Source: CAVYXF01 sp963772335 (GTDB taxonomy: Bacteria > Pseudomonadota > Alphaproteobacteria > Rhizobiales > Rhodomicrobiaceae). From it: a stretch of 64,000 nucleotides of DNA. The notes under the pieces were generated by a model, which worked only from the letters and a program-made list of their open reading frames with translations, searched no databases and was not told where the DNA came from. Where the stretch lies: assembly GCA_963772335.1 (NCBI GenBank), contig CAVYXF010000001.1:1054001-1118000 (forward strand), in the 5' to 3' direction. The number at the start of each line of letters is the position of its first letter. Position 1 is the first letter of the stretch. The translations under genes and the position numbers were made by a program. Below are positions 8,523-17,092 of this stretch, piece by piece.

Positions 8523-9230
8523 ATGACGTTGACCGGATTTCGGCTGGTCTTGCTGATCTGCGCTTTCCTTTCGACCGCGCTCTATCTCACGGGACGCCAG
8601 GCGGGTCAGCGCGAAGCGCAGTCACTCGCGGCCACGGCGTCGGCCCTCGGCGAGGCGCCAAGCCCTGCCGTTCTGCCCGTCGAGGCGTCTGCGAACGCCC
8701 CGCGGCTTGCCAATTCAGCTGCCGCGGCCGATGCCGAAGGCGCCGCAAAGGAAGGCTCCGGCGAGTTCCAGCCCTTCACCGTCGATTCCGTGCGGGAGGC
8801 CGGGGCTGATATGCCACTGGACCGAAACCCCGCAAGCGCCAAGGACAGTGCGCGCCTGCCCGAGGGCCTCGACGGGAATGACGTCGTCGCTGTCGCCGTG
8901 AACGAGGAGAACCGGCGGGCGCGAGACGATCTCGGCTGCCAAATGCTCCGGCCCGGCAACAAGGCCCGAAAAGCCCACAATTCCCGCCAGCGGCCGCGCG
9001 CGGCGAAGGCCCACGTGAAGCGCCATCATCGTGCCCTGGCTAAAGCCGACAAGCGCAAGCGCATCGTCCGCAAGGCCAAAGCGGGCAAGCTCCTGGTCCA
9101 GAAAAGCGTTAAGCGCCGGGGCCGCGTGGTTCACACCGCGCCAACGCTCTCCCGGGTCACGAAACGTCAACTCAAACCACTGCCGTCCGTAGGCCGGGTT
9201 TCCTGCGCAGGGCTCGGGTGCATGTGGTGA
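8523..9230 (+). CDS. doubtful ORF with a good start and membrane anchor, antisense to the carboxylesterase
   Basis: An ATG at 8523 has GAGG five bases upstream and opens with a convincing membrane anchor (GFRLVLLICAFLSTALYL), followed by an Ala/Glu/Ser-rich stretch. The first 190 bases lie outside the carboxylesterase gene. The remaining 510 bases are antisense to it, and there the product becomes Lys/Arg-rich, as expected for a shadow frame. Either this is a short secreted protein whose true 3' end was lost when the neighbouring sequence was joined, or the whole frame is chance. I favour a truncated remnant or chance. Confidence 0.25.
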   Translation: MTLTGFRLVLLICAFLSTALYLTGRQAGQREAQSLAATASALGEAPSPAVLPVEASANAPRLANSAAAADAEGAAKEGSGEFQPFTVDSVREAGADMPLDRNPASAKDSARLPEGLDGNDVVAVAVNEENRRARDDLGCQMLRPGNKARKAHNSRQRPRAAKAHVKRHHRALAKADKRKRIVRKAKAGKLLVQKSVKRRGRVVHTAPTLSRVTKRQLKPLPSVGRVSCAGLGCMW

Positions 9231-9395
9231 AACAAAGGTGGCGTCCGGCAGGAGGCCGCGCCAGTGCTGGCCAAGCGAAATGAGGTCCTGACCGTCCGCT
9301 CCATAGCCATGCAGCAGAACAACGAGCTGGCGCGGCGCGCCTCCGGAGGCCGGCATGATCCGCGGGCCATCAAGCTTGGGTAGGGTGGCTGGCAT
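8715..9395 (-). CDS. alpha/beta-hydrolase, phospholipase/carboxylesterase family
   Basis: This cytosolic serine hydrolase of the YpfH/EstB type has about 226 residues, the normal family length. The oxyanion region is LVVLLHGYGADG, the nucleophile elbow is GFSQG, the acid is in HGDSDDVIPVEA, and the catalytic His is in SPGLPHGIDGEG. The substrate of this family is a short-chain ester or lysophospholipid; the exact one cannot be read. The start at 9395 is preferred because AGGA lies five bases before it; an ATG two codons upstream is the alternative. It is divergent from gluQRS. Confidence 0.9.
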   Translation of the reverse strand: MPATLPKLDGPRIMPASGGAPRQLVVLLHGYGADGQDLISLGQHWRGLLPDATFVSPHAPEPCAGNPAYGRQWFELTFRDPGERWRGVNHAAPALNAFLDQELARFGLADDALALVGFSQGTMMALHVGLRRARPLAGIVGFSGLVAGPEHLAAEIVSRPPVLLVHGDSDDVIPVEALGQARTVLGACGVSVQWHISPGLPHGIDGEGLELAGAFLCGAFGIGRGS

Positions 9396-9476
9396 GGTCA
9401 TCCTTCGCGAGCGGCCATGCGCGGCCGCGATTTATGGGCATATTGCAGAATTTCGCAAGCGGGTGAAGATGGCGCG

Positions 9477-10364
9477 ATGATCGATACGCGCCCCGTCTTC
9501 CGCTTTGCCCCGAGCCCTACCGGCGAATTGCATCTGGGCCATGCCTATTCGGCGCTGTTCACACAAGATATGGCGGCCCGCTTCGGGGGGCGCTTGCTAC
9601 TGCGTATCGAAGATACCGATCAGACGCGCTGCCGGCCGGAATATGAGGCGGCCATCTATGAAGACCTCGCCTGGCTTGGGATCGCATGGGAGAAGCCGGT
9701 CCGCCGGCAATCGGAACATCTGGCGGACTACGCGGCGGCTCTCCAGAGGCTCAGTGCGCTTGGCCTCGTCTATTCCTGCTTTGCCAGCCGCAAGGAAATT
9801 GCTGCCGCGGCGGAGCAAATGGGACCGTCCTGGCCGCGCGATCCCGATGGCGTCGCGCTCTATCCGGGACTTTACCGGAACGCGGACCAGGCGGAGGTGG
9901 CGGCGAGGATCGCTGCGGGCGAGCCCTATGCGCTGCGGCTCGATATGGAGAAGGCGCTGGCCTTGGTCGGTTGCAAGGCTGGTGCGCGGCCCGTCTTCGA
10001 CAGCTTCGACGAGAGCGGCCGCATCGAGCCGATAGCGATTTGGCCGGAGCGCTGGGGCGACGTGCTGCTCGCTTCGCGCGACCGGGCGGCCAGCTATCAC
10101 CTCGCCGTGGTGACCGATGATGCACTGCAAGGCGTAACCCATGTCACGCGCGGGGCAGACCTGCTCGCTGCCACCGATATTCACCGTCTCCTGCAGACCC
10201 TGCTGGGCCTGCCGGCTCCGCTCTACTGCCATCACCGGCTGATTCTGGACGCATCCGGTCGCAAGCTGGCGAAATCTCATCGTGATAAGACTTTGCGCGC
10301 GCTTCGTGCCGAGGGCGTGAGCGCCGCAGCGCTGAGACGGCAGCTCGGCTTCGATAGAGCGTGA
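9477..10364 (+). CDS. gluQ: glutamyl-Q tRNA(Asp) synthetase
   Basis: The enzyme attaches glutamate to queuosine at position 34 of tRNA-Asp. It is a truncated glutamyl-tRNA synthetase catalytic domain with no anticodon-binding domain, here 295 residues. The nucleotide-binding motifs are FRFAPSPTGELHLGH (HLGH at 19-22) and KLAKS in the C-terminal half. LRIEDTDQTR is the family's amino-acid/tRNA contact segment. The zinc site of well-studied members (CxC...YxxxC) is mostly lost: the sequence reads YSCFASR and YPGLYR. The ATG at 9477 is chosen because homology starts just after it; the frame from 9417 adds unlike residues. Confidence 0.9.
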   Translation: MIDTRPVFRFAPSPTGELHLGHAYSALFTQDMAARFGGRLLLRIEDTDQTRCRPEYEAAIYEDLAWLGIAWEKPVRRQSEHLADYAAALQRLSALGLVYSCFASRKEIAAAAEQMGPSWPRDPDGVALYPGLYRNADQAEVAARIAAGEPYALRLDMEKALALVGCKAGARPVFDSFDESGRIEPIAIWPERWGDVLLASRDRAASYHLAVVTDDALQGVTHVTRGADLLAATDIHRLLQTLLGLPAPLYCHHRLILDASGRKLAKSHRDKTLRALRAEGVSAAALRRQLGFDRA

Positions 10365-10421
10365 ATCCCATGTGGAATTGGCGTACAACGCCTGCCATTT
10401 CCTATTGTCTGGACCGAAAGA

Positions 10422-11282
10422 ATGGAGCGCCGTTTCCCACCGCAGATGTCCCGAGGCCGCAGGGCTTTCCTCGCTGCCCGCCAGCGCAGCGTACCCTTGC
10501 GCGCACTTGTGCCCAACATCGTCACCCTGATCGGCCTTTGCGTTGGGCTGACCTCGATCCGCATGGCGGTTGAAGCACGCTTCGACATCGCCGTTGCCGC
10601 GATCGTCATCGCGGCGCTCCTGGACGGGGTGGACGGGCGGATGGCGCGGCTGCTCAAGGCGTCCTCGCGCTTTGGCGCCGAGCTCGATTCGCTCGCGGAC
10701 TTCGTCAATTTCGGCGTCGCGCCGGCGCTGGTGCTCTATTTGTGGGGGTTCGACGACGCGCGCAGCCTTGGCTGGATTGTCGTGCTGACCTTTGCTCTGG
10801 CCGCGGCCTTGCGCCTTGCCCGCTTCAATGTGGCGCTCGACAGCCCCGATAAGCCTCTATGGCAAAACGCGTTCTTCATCGGCGTTCCGGTACCGGCTGG
10901 GGCAATTCTGGTGCTACTCCCGCTTTATCTGAACGCGCTCGGCCTGCCCAAGGCGGTGATGGTCACCCCTGCCCTGTCCATCTATGCGGCGGGTATCGCG
11001 ATTCTGATGGTCAGCCGCTTACGGACCTTCTCCGGCAAGCTGATCGGGCGGCGGATTGCCCGGGAATATATCGCGCCTGTGGTGGTGTTGGCCGCCCTGT
11101 TCGCCGCGGTGCTGGCGACCTATCCCTATCTGACGCTGACGATCAGTTGCCTTCTCTATCTGGCGCTGATACCCATGGCCGTGCGTCAATATCGCGCGGC
11201 GGAACGGAACATTACCACGCCGGCGCTCAGCCATGACGGGGATCCGACAAGCGATACGTCCCGGCGCCGCCTGCATTCCTGA
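10422..11282 (+). CDS. pssA: CDP-diacylglycerol-serine O-phosphatidyltransferase
   Basis: This integral membrane enzyme makes phosphatidylserine from CDP-diacylglycerol and serine, the first step to phosphatidylethanolamine. The CDP-alcohol phosphotransferase motif DGxxARx8GxxxDxxxD is complete: D71-G72, A75-R76, G85, D89, D93 (DGRMARLLKASSRFGAELD). About six to eight hydrophobic helices surround it. With 286 residues it is of the type II, membrane-embedded kind. The usual partner psd (decarboxylase) is not adjacent in this window. The first 27 residues are Arg-rich and cytosolic. Confidence 0.92.
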   Translation: MERRFPPQMSRGRRAFLAARQRSVPLRALVPNIVTLIGLCVGLTSIRMAVEARFDIAVAAIVIAALLDGVDGRMARLLKASSRFGAELDSLADFVNFGVAPALVLYLWGFDDARSLGWIVVLTFALAAALRLARFNVALDSPDKPLWQNAFFIGVPVPAGAILVLLPLYLNALGLPKAVMVTPALSIYAAGIAILMVSRLRTFSGKLIGRRIAREYIAPVVVLAALFAAVLATYPYLTLTISCLLYLALIPMAVRQYRAAERNITTPALSHDGDPTSDTSRRRLHS

Positions 11283-11332
11283 CAACCAGCACATCCGAAA
11301 GCTGGAGCGGCGGCGCTTCTCAATTCTGTGGC

Positions 11333-12232
11333 CTACCATTCCTGCTTGGTGCCACCGATCACGGGCTTATGCAACGTCGACGACGAGCGGCTCTGATTAT
11401 GCTGGCGCGGCGTCTCCGACGATCCGCCATTTACACCATTCGCAGCCTGCCGCGCGCGGCGGAATGACGCCACGCGCTCGTCCGCGCCCCAGGCCTGTTC
11501 AGCGCTGCGATAGCCGGCATCCCCTGCGATGCTGTCTCGGACGGAGTGCCGCGGTGAGGAGGACGACACGGCATCGTTGGGAACCCGCATCGCACCGGGG
11601 GGGATCGGCTCCTCGCCCTCGCCGCCGCGCGGCGACTGCTCGGCACTGCCGCCTTTTGCCACGATCACCGCAGCAGGGCGAAGCACCCGGTCGCCGATCA
11701 TGAAACCGGCATGGAGAGTCTGGATCACGGTGTCGGCCGGCACATTCGGAACATCGATCTTGGTCATCGCCTCGTGCAGATGCGGATTGAACTGCTCGCC
11801 CAGCGGATCGAACCGTTTCACCTGGAAACGCTCCAGCACTTTGAGCAGCTCACGCTCGGTGACCTCCACACCCTCGATCAGCACCGCCACGGCGGGATCG
11901 GCAGCCGCGGCCTCCTTCGGTACCGCCTCGATGGCGCGGCGCAGGTTGTCGCCGACAGTCAGCACATCGCGTGCGAACTCGGAAATGGCGTATTTGGCGA
12001 ATTCGGATTTGTCGCGCTCGGTGCGCCGACGCAGATTCTCCATTTCGGCGACGAGGCGGAGATTGCGGTCGTTCAGCTCTTCAACCTGAGCGCGCAGGGC
12101 CCGGTTCTCCTCGGCCAACAAACCGTGCTCGGTTTCTTCGCTCGGCGCAGGCGCCTCATGCTCGGCCGCTCCTTGATTCTGCCTTGAAGCGTCTTCGGCG
12201 GTCTCGCTGGACACGCGCTTCTCATCATCCAT
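11333..12232 (-). CDS. grpE: GrpE, nucleotide exchange factor of DnaK, with an unusual C-terminal extension
   Basis: GrpE releases ADP from DnaK and thereby sets the Hsp70 cycle. The ATG at 12232 (MDDEKRV) is preferred to the longer TTG-initiated frame. After an acidic disordered N-terminus comes a long coiled coil (ENRALRAQVEELNDRNLRL, ENLRRRTERDKSEFAKYA), then the beta-wing domain ending with VLRPAAVIVAKGG, where GrpE proteins normally end. Here about 95 more residues follow (PRGGEGEEPIPPGAM onward), Ser/Arg/Gly-rich and without a recognised fold, making 299 residues instead of about 200. It lies 80 bases downstream of hrcA, so the pair is probably one transcript. Confidence 0.92.
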   Translation of the reverse strand: MDDEKRVSSETAEDASRQNQGAAEHEAPAPSEETEHGLLAEENRALRAQVEELNDRNLRLVAEMENLRRRTERDKSEFAKYAISEFARDVLTVGDNLRRAIEAVPKEAAAADPAVAVLIEGVEVTERELLKVLERFQVKRFDPLGEQFNPHLHEAMTKIDVPNVPADTVIQTLHAGFMIGDRVLRPAAVIVAKGGSAEQSPRGGEGEEPIPPGAMRVPNDAVSSSSPRHSVRDSIAGDAGYRSAEQAWGADERVASFRRARQAANGVNGGSSETPRQHNQSRSSSTLHKPVIGGTKQEW

Positions 12233-12311
12233 GACGGTGTTTACCCTCAATTGAAGGGCTCCGGTTTCGGGAGCGAGTTTGGTCCGGATATCGGCCAGAA
12301 GCAAACAATAA

Positions 12312-13478
12312 TCAAGTCAGCAGACGGCCGACCAGACGCGCCGTGTAATCAACCATGGGGATAATACGGGCATAATTCAGACGCGTAGGCCCGATCACCC
12401 CTAAGACGCCGACAATTTTATGCTCTGTGTCCCGAAATGGCGCGACGATCAGCGACGAGCCAGACATCGAGAACAGTTGATTCTCTGACCCTATGAAAAT
12501 CCGCACGCCCTCAGCTTGTTCCGTGAGAGTGAGCAATTGCATGATATCGCGTTTGGCTTCCAGATCGTCGAACAGGAGCCGGATGCGCTCCAGGTCCTCC
12601 ACGGCGCGCAGATCATCGAGCAAATGCGACTGGCCGCGAATGACGAGGCTCTTGGTGTCATCCTTACCTCCCGACCATTGTGCTAGACCGGACTGGACGA
12701 CCTGCGCCGTCAGCTCGTCGAGTTTCGCGCGCTGGGCGATAATGTCCTCCTCGACACGGCGGCGCGCCTCGGCAAGGGTCGAGCCCTTGAGGCGCGAATT
12801 GAGGTAATTGGAAGCCTCGGTTAGCGCAGAAGCGGGCAAACCCTGCGGAAGCGAGAGAATGCGGTTTTCAATGCTGCCGCCCTCGCCGACCAGCACGATC
12901 AGCGCCTTGCCCGCATCGAGCCGGACGAAATCGATGTGCTTGACCCGCTCGACCTGCTTCTCTGCAATCACAACGCCCGCACAGCGCGACAGGCCGGATA
13001 GCAGCTCGCTGGCTTCCGTCAGGAGATCGCTGAGGCCGCGCTGGCCCGCGCCGATCTGCGCCTCGATCTGCGAGCGCTCCGATTCCTGGAGATCGCCGAG
13101 TTCCAGGAGCCCGTCGACGAACAGGCGCAGCCCCAATTCGGTCGGCAACCGGCCGGCGCTGGTGTGGGGTGCATAGATCAGCCCCAACGCTTCGAGGTCG
13201 GCCATAACATTGCGCACCGAGGCTGGTGACAGCGTCATCGGCAATGTGCGGCTCAAATTGCGCGAGCCGACCGGCTCGCCGGTCGACAGATAGGTCTCGA
13301 CAATCTGGCGGAAAATGGCGCGCGAGCGCTCGCTCAGCTCGTCGACGCCGCCGAGCTCACCGCGTGGCCCCCGGACGGCCGACGTCCAGTCTTTTACCAG
13401 ATTATGGTCTCTTGCGCGTTGCATGGCCGCAGGAATGGGACGTGTGGGCACCAAACTCAAACTCAGGTGAAAGCTCAT
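12312..13478 (-). CDS. hrcA: HrcA, heat-inducible transcription repressor
   Basis: HrcA represses groESL and related heat-shock genes by binding the CIRCE inverted repeat. A winged-helix N-terminus (ELSERSRAIFRQIVETYLST, EPVGSRNLS, LSPASVRNVMADLEALGLI) precedes the GAF-like and dimerisation regions, ending with FRDTEHKIVGVLGVIGPTRL. At up to 388 residues it is slightly long because about 40 residues precede the conserved part. An ATG at 13424 is an alternative; neither start has a clear ribosome site. No CIRCE repeat was seen upstream of hrcA, grpE, clpP, clpX or lon, so its targets are probably elsewhere. The hrcA-grpE order opposite rph is conserved in Hyphomicrobiales. Confidence 0.93.
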   Translation of the reverse strand: MSFHLSLSLVPTRPIPAAMQRARDHNLVKDWTSAVRGPRGELGGVDELSERSRAIFRQIVETYLSTGEPVGSRNLSRTLPMTLSPASVRNVMADLEALGLIYAPHTSAGRLPTELGLRLFVDGLLELGDLQESERSQIEAQIGAGQRGLSDLLTEASELLSGLSRCAGVVIAEKQVERVKHIDFVRLDAGKALIVLVGEGGSIENRILSLPQGLPASALTEASNYLNSRLKGSTLAEARRRVEEDIIAQRAKLDELTAQVVQSGLAQWSGGKDDTKSLVIRGQSHLLDDLRAVEDLERIRLLFDDLEAKRDIMQLLTLTEQAEGVRIFIGSENQLFSMSGSSLIVAPFRDTEHKIVGVLGVIGPTRLNYARIIPMVDYTARLVGRLLT

Positions 13479-13615
13479 TCAGAATCTGAATCTAGAAGCC
13501 CTGCCATCAGACGTCAAATGCCGTTCGTCCTGTTCAATGCGCGATTGTCGCAAGCTTCAGGCAAGGCCTGGTGAGGCAGATTGGCGCGATTATCGCGGTC
13601 TATCTGGTGGAACAA

Positions 13616-16600
13616 ATGAAAACCAAACAACGGCTGACGTCGCAGCGCAGACATCCGCCCGGGGCAAGCGTCGAGGCGCAAGCCATAGACCACCTGAAGG
13701 CTGGCCGTTTAGCAGAAGCAACGGCCCTGTTCCGCGAAGTGGTGGCCGAAGACCCGCTGCATTGGCGCGGGCTGCACCTGCTGGGCCTCATCGCCCACAA
13801 GCAGGGGCAATCTACTGAGGCCGTCCAGCTCATCCGCCAGGCGCTCCATATCAAGCCGGAGCTCGCCGAGGCCTATTCCGACCTTGGCGTGGTGCTGAAG
13901 GAGCTTGGTCAGCTCGAAGAGGCCCAGGAAGCCTGCGAAAAGGCAATCGTGCTTAAGCCCGCGTTTCCGCCTGCCTATTCCAATCTCGGCAACATATACA
14001 AGGCGCAAGGCAAGCTGGAGGATGCGGCAAGTTGTTACCGCAGGGCACTGGCAATCGAGCCTGGATTTGCCGACGCCCTCATCAACCTCGCCAATGTGCT
14101 GACCATGATGGAGCATCTCGACGAGGCGCTCCCGGCGGCCGAGAAGGCGGTCAAACTCGCTCCGATGCATGCCGAGGCTTACGTCGTGCTTGGCCACGCC
14201 TTGCGGAAGCTGGAGCGGCCCGAAGAGGCGATGAAGGCCTATTTCCACGCTCTTGAGCTTCGGCCCGAATATGGCCCGGTCTATTCTGACCTCGGCTGCC
14301 TCCTCAGCGAAGAAGGACAGCATGAGGACGCCATCCAGGCGCATGAGCGCGCGCTCCAGTTCTCGCCGAACTATGCCGAAGCGCATAACAATCTTGGCAT
14401 TGCGCTGCGCGCGCTCGGCCGCAATCTGGAGGCTTTGCAGCATTACAAGCACGCCATCGCGCTCAAATCGGATTATGCCGAGGCGTATTGCAATATGGGA
14501 ACGGTGCTCGATCAACTCGGCCGGCATGCCGAAGCGGTCGATGCCTATCGCCGCGCGGTGGCGCTGAAGCCCGACTTGACCATCGCCTATCTCAATCTCG
14601 GCGGCTCGCTGTGGGAGCAGAAGAAGCTTGCCGACGCCATCGCCGCCTACAGCTATTGCCTTTCCATCGAACCCGATCAGCCGAACGCGCTCATCGACCT
14701 CTACAATCTGCGCCGCTATGCTTGCGACTGGCATGATTTAGGGCCACAGGAAGAGAAGATCCTCACTCTCACCTACCGGCGCGGCAAGCGCATTGCGCCC
14801 TTCCCGATGCTGAACATCCACGGCGATCCCGCCGAAGAGCAGCTGTGCGCGCGCGAATGGGCGAAGGACGTGGCGAAAGTCGCTCAGACCGGCTTCGACC
14901 ATGCGCCGCTGCCTTCCGCCTCCAATCCGAGACGGCTGCGAATCGGTTATCTGTCAGCCGATTTCTGCCGCCACGCGACGGCGGCTCTCATCGCCGAGCT
15001 GATCGAGAGTCACGACCGCGAGCGTTTCGAGGTGTTCGGCTATGCTTATGGCGAGGATGACAAAAGCCCGATGCGCGCCCGGCTCGCGGTCGCATTCGAT
15101 ACATTCATCGATATTGACGCCCTGCCCCATCCGGAAGCGGCTCGGCGCATCCATGGGGACGGCATCGACATCCTCGTGGATCTGAAAGGTTACACGACCA
15201 ATCCCAGGACGGAGATCCTGGCCTATCGTCCCGCTCCCATCCAGGTAAACTATCTCGGCTATCCGGGAACAATGGGCGCGCCGTTCATCGACTATCTTAT
15301 CGCCGACGCCTTCATCGTCCCGGCGGATGCGCACCCGTATTACGACGAAAAGGTCGTCTATCTGCCGAATAGCTATCAGCCTAACGACACCAAGCGCACC
15401 ATCGCTCCGGACGTGCCGGGCCGAAAGGCCTGCGGCCTGCCGGAGGAGGGCTTCGTGTTCTGCTCCTTCAACAATAGCTACAAGATCTCACCGGAGCTGT
15501 TCGACATCTGGATGCGGCTCCTTGGCGCGGTGCCGGGGAGCGTGCTGTGGCTGCTGAAGTGCAATCAGCTCATGGAGGGCAACCTCGCACGTGAGGCTGC
15601 GGCCCGAGGGATCGATCCCGGCAGGCTGGTCTATGCCCCGAAAATCGACCTGCCGTTGCACTTAGCGCGCCATGTCCATGCCGACCTGTTCCTCGACACA
15701 CTGCCGGTCAACGCGCATACCACCGCCAGCGATGCGTTGTGGGCGGGGCTTCCGGTGCTCACCTGCTCGGGCAGAACCTTTGCCAGCCGCGTGGCCGGTA
15801 GCCTGCTGCAGGCTGTCGGCCTGCCGGAGCTCGCGACGGATAACCTCGCCGCCTACGAAGCGCTGGCTTTGCGTCTTGCTCAGAACCCGTCCGCCCTCGC
15901 AGCGCTGCGCAAACGGCTCGAGCAGAACCGCAAGAACGCACCGCTGTTCAACATTGCGGATTATACCCGCGACCTCGAAGCGGCTTTCGAGCATATGGCG
16001 GAGATTGCCGTGGCCGGCGAGCCGCCGAAAGCCTTCGCCGTCGCCGAGATCGAGCGCGGCACCAAATATCGGGTCGCGCCCAAGCCGAAAACGGCGGCCA
16101 CGCAAGCAGCAGAAGCGACAGCTGCTCCGCCGACTCCCGAGCCACAAGCCGCCATGCCGCAAAAGGCTGCAAGGGCCGGAGCCGTGCTGGGCGCAAAGCA
16201 GCTTCGCCAGCCTCGCATCCTCTACAAGGCCTGTCCGCTTTGCAATTCCAAGGAGATCGCGCGCTTCAAGGAGGCTGACTGCTCGAAGCATCCGATCTAT
16301 CAACCGATCCTGCCGCCGGCCATGGTCTGGTGCCGCTGCGCCTCTTGCGGGCATGTGTTCACCGAAGGCTATTTCACTTCCGAAGCTGCCGCGATCATCT
16401 TCTCCAAGACGTTGCCCCATCAGGTGCTCGGCCATGATGTGGAAGCGCAGCGTCTCGTCTCGGCACGGATGGTCGAGCGCGTGGCTCGGTTTTGCGCCAG
16501 CGGCGACTGGCTGGACATCGGCTTTGGCAATGGTTCGCTGCTGTTCACCGCTGAGGAATGGGGCTACAAGCCGGTCGGCGTCGATTTAAGGGCAGAAAAT

Positions 16601-16981
16601 GTCGAAGCCTTGAAGCGGCTCGGCTATGAAGGGCATTGCACGCTCATCGAGGAGCTACCCTTTCCAGGTCGCTTCAGTGTCATCAGTATGGCCGACGTGC
16701 TGGAGCACATCCCCCTTCCGGGCCAGGCGCTCGACGCCGCGCGCCGTCTGATGAGGGAGGGCGGGGTGTTGTTCGTGTCCATGCCGAACATGCAGACCAT
16801 GATCTGGCGCGCGATGGACTCTTCCGATGCCAATCCCTATTGGGGTGAAATCGAGCACTACCACAATTTCAGCCGCTCGCGGCTCTATGCTCTCCTCGAG
16901 AAGCACGGCTTCACGCCGCTGCAATACGGCATTTCCGAGCGTTACCGCGCCTGCATGGAAGTGATCGCAACCCGGCGTTGA
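13616..16981 (+). CDS. TPR / SPINDLY-OGT-type glycosyltransferase (GT41) fused to a zinc-ribbon SAM methyltransferase
   Basis: The 1121-residue protein has three parts. Residues about 20-365 are roughly ten TPR units (repeating A-Y-x-N-L-G and A-I-x-L-K-P signatures). Residues about 440-800 form an O-GlcNAc-transferase-like GT41 catalytic region, with LRIGYLSADFCRHA, QVNYLGYPGTMGA, FCSFNNSYKISPE and HTTASDALWAGLPVLT. After a Pro/Ala-rich linker come a zinc ribbon (CPLC at 873-876, CASC at 908-911) and a class I methyltransferase with WLDIGFGNGSLL and ADVLEHIPLPGQALD, like those of sugar or glycolipid modification. The ATG at 13616 has GGTGG upstream; a GTG at 13571 is the alternative. It sits between hrcA and rph, which are usually adjacent. 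It may glycosylate and methylate a protein or glycan; the substrate is unknown. Confidence 0.88.
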   Translation: MKTKQRLTSQRRHPPGASVEAQAIDHLKAGRLAEATALFREVVAEDPLHWRGLHLLGLIAHKQGQSTEAVQLIRQALHIKPELAEAYSDLGVVLKELGQLEEAQEACEKAIVLKPAFPPAYSNLGNIYKAQGKLEDAASCYRRALAIEPGFADALINLANVLTMMEHLDEALPAAEKAVKLAPMHAEAYVVLGHALRKLERPEEAMKAYFHALELRPEYGPVYSDLGCLLSEEGQHEDAIQAHERALQFSPNYAEAHNNLGIALRALGRNLEALQHYKHAIALKSDYAEAYCNMGTVLDQLGRHAEAVDAYRRAVALKPDLTIAYLNLGGSLWEQKKLADAIAAYSYCLSIEPDQPNALIDLYNLRRYACDWHDLGPQEEKILTLTYRRGKRIAPFPMLNIHGDPAEEQLCAREWAKDVAKVAQTGFDHAPLPSASNPRRLRIGYLSADFCRHATAALIAELIESHDRERFEVFGYAYGEDDKSPMRARLAVAFDTFIDIDALPHPEAARRIHGDGIDILVDLKGYTTNPRTEILAYRPAPIQVNYLGYPGTMGAPFIDYLIADAFIVPADAHPYYDEKVVYLPNSYQPNDTKRTIAPDVPGRKACGLPEEGFVFCSFNNSYKISPELFDIWMRLLGAVPGSVLWLLKCNQLMEGNLAREAAARGIDPGRLVYAPKIDLPLHLARHVHADLFLDTLPVNAHTTASDALWAGLPVLTCSGRTFASRVAGSLLQAVGLPELATDNLAAYEALALRLAQNPSALAALRKRLEQNRKNAPLFNIADYTRDLEAAFEHMAEIAVAGEPPKAFAVAEIERGTKYRVAPKPKTAATQAAEATAAPPTPEPQAAMPQKAARAGAVLGAKQLRQPRILYKACPLCNSKEIARFKEADCSKHPIYQPILPPAMVWCRCASCGHVFTEGYFTSEAAAIIFSKTLPHQVLGHDVEAQRLVSARMVERVARFCASGDWLDIGFGNGSLLFTAEEWGYKPVGVDLRAENVEALKRLGYEGHCTLIEELPFPGRFSVISMADVLEHIPLPGQALDAARRLMREGGVLFVSMPNMQTMIWRAMDSSDANPYWGEIEHYHNFSRSRLYALLEKHGFTPLQYGISERYRACMEVIATRR

Positions 16982-17092
16982 GGGAGAGGCGTGAAAAGCA
17001 CGCAGGATTTCGCGGCGGAGCGGTGAGATCGGTTGATCGCAGCTCACGTCTTGCGTAGTGTTCCGCCTTCATCTCAAGCAGCGGGGCAAGAC

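Noticed and set aside
13479..13615. CIRCE operator upstream of hrcA
   Set aside because: No TTAGCACTC-type half site with its inverted partner was found here or before grpE, clpP, clpX or lon.
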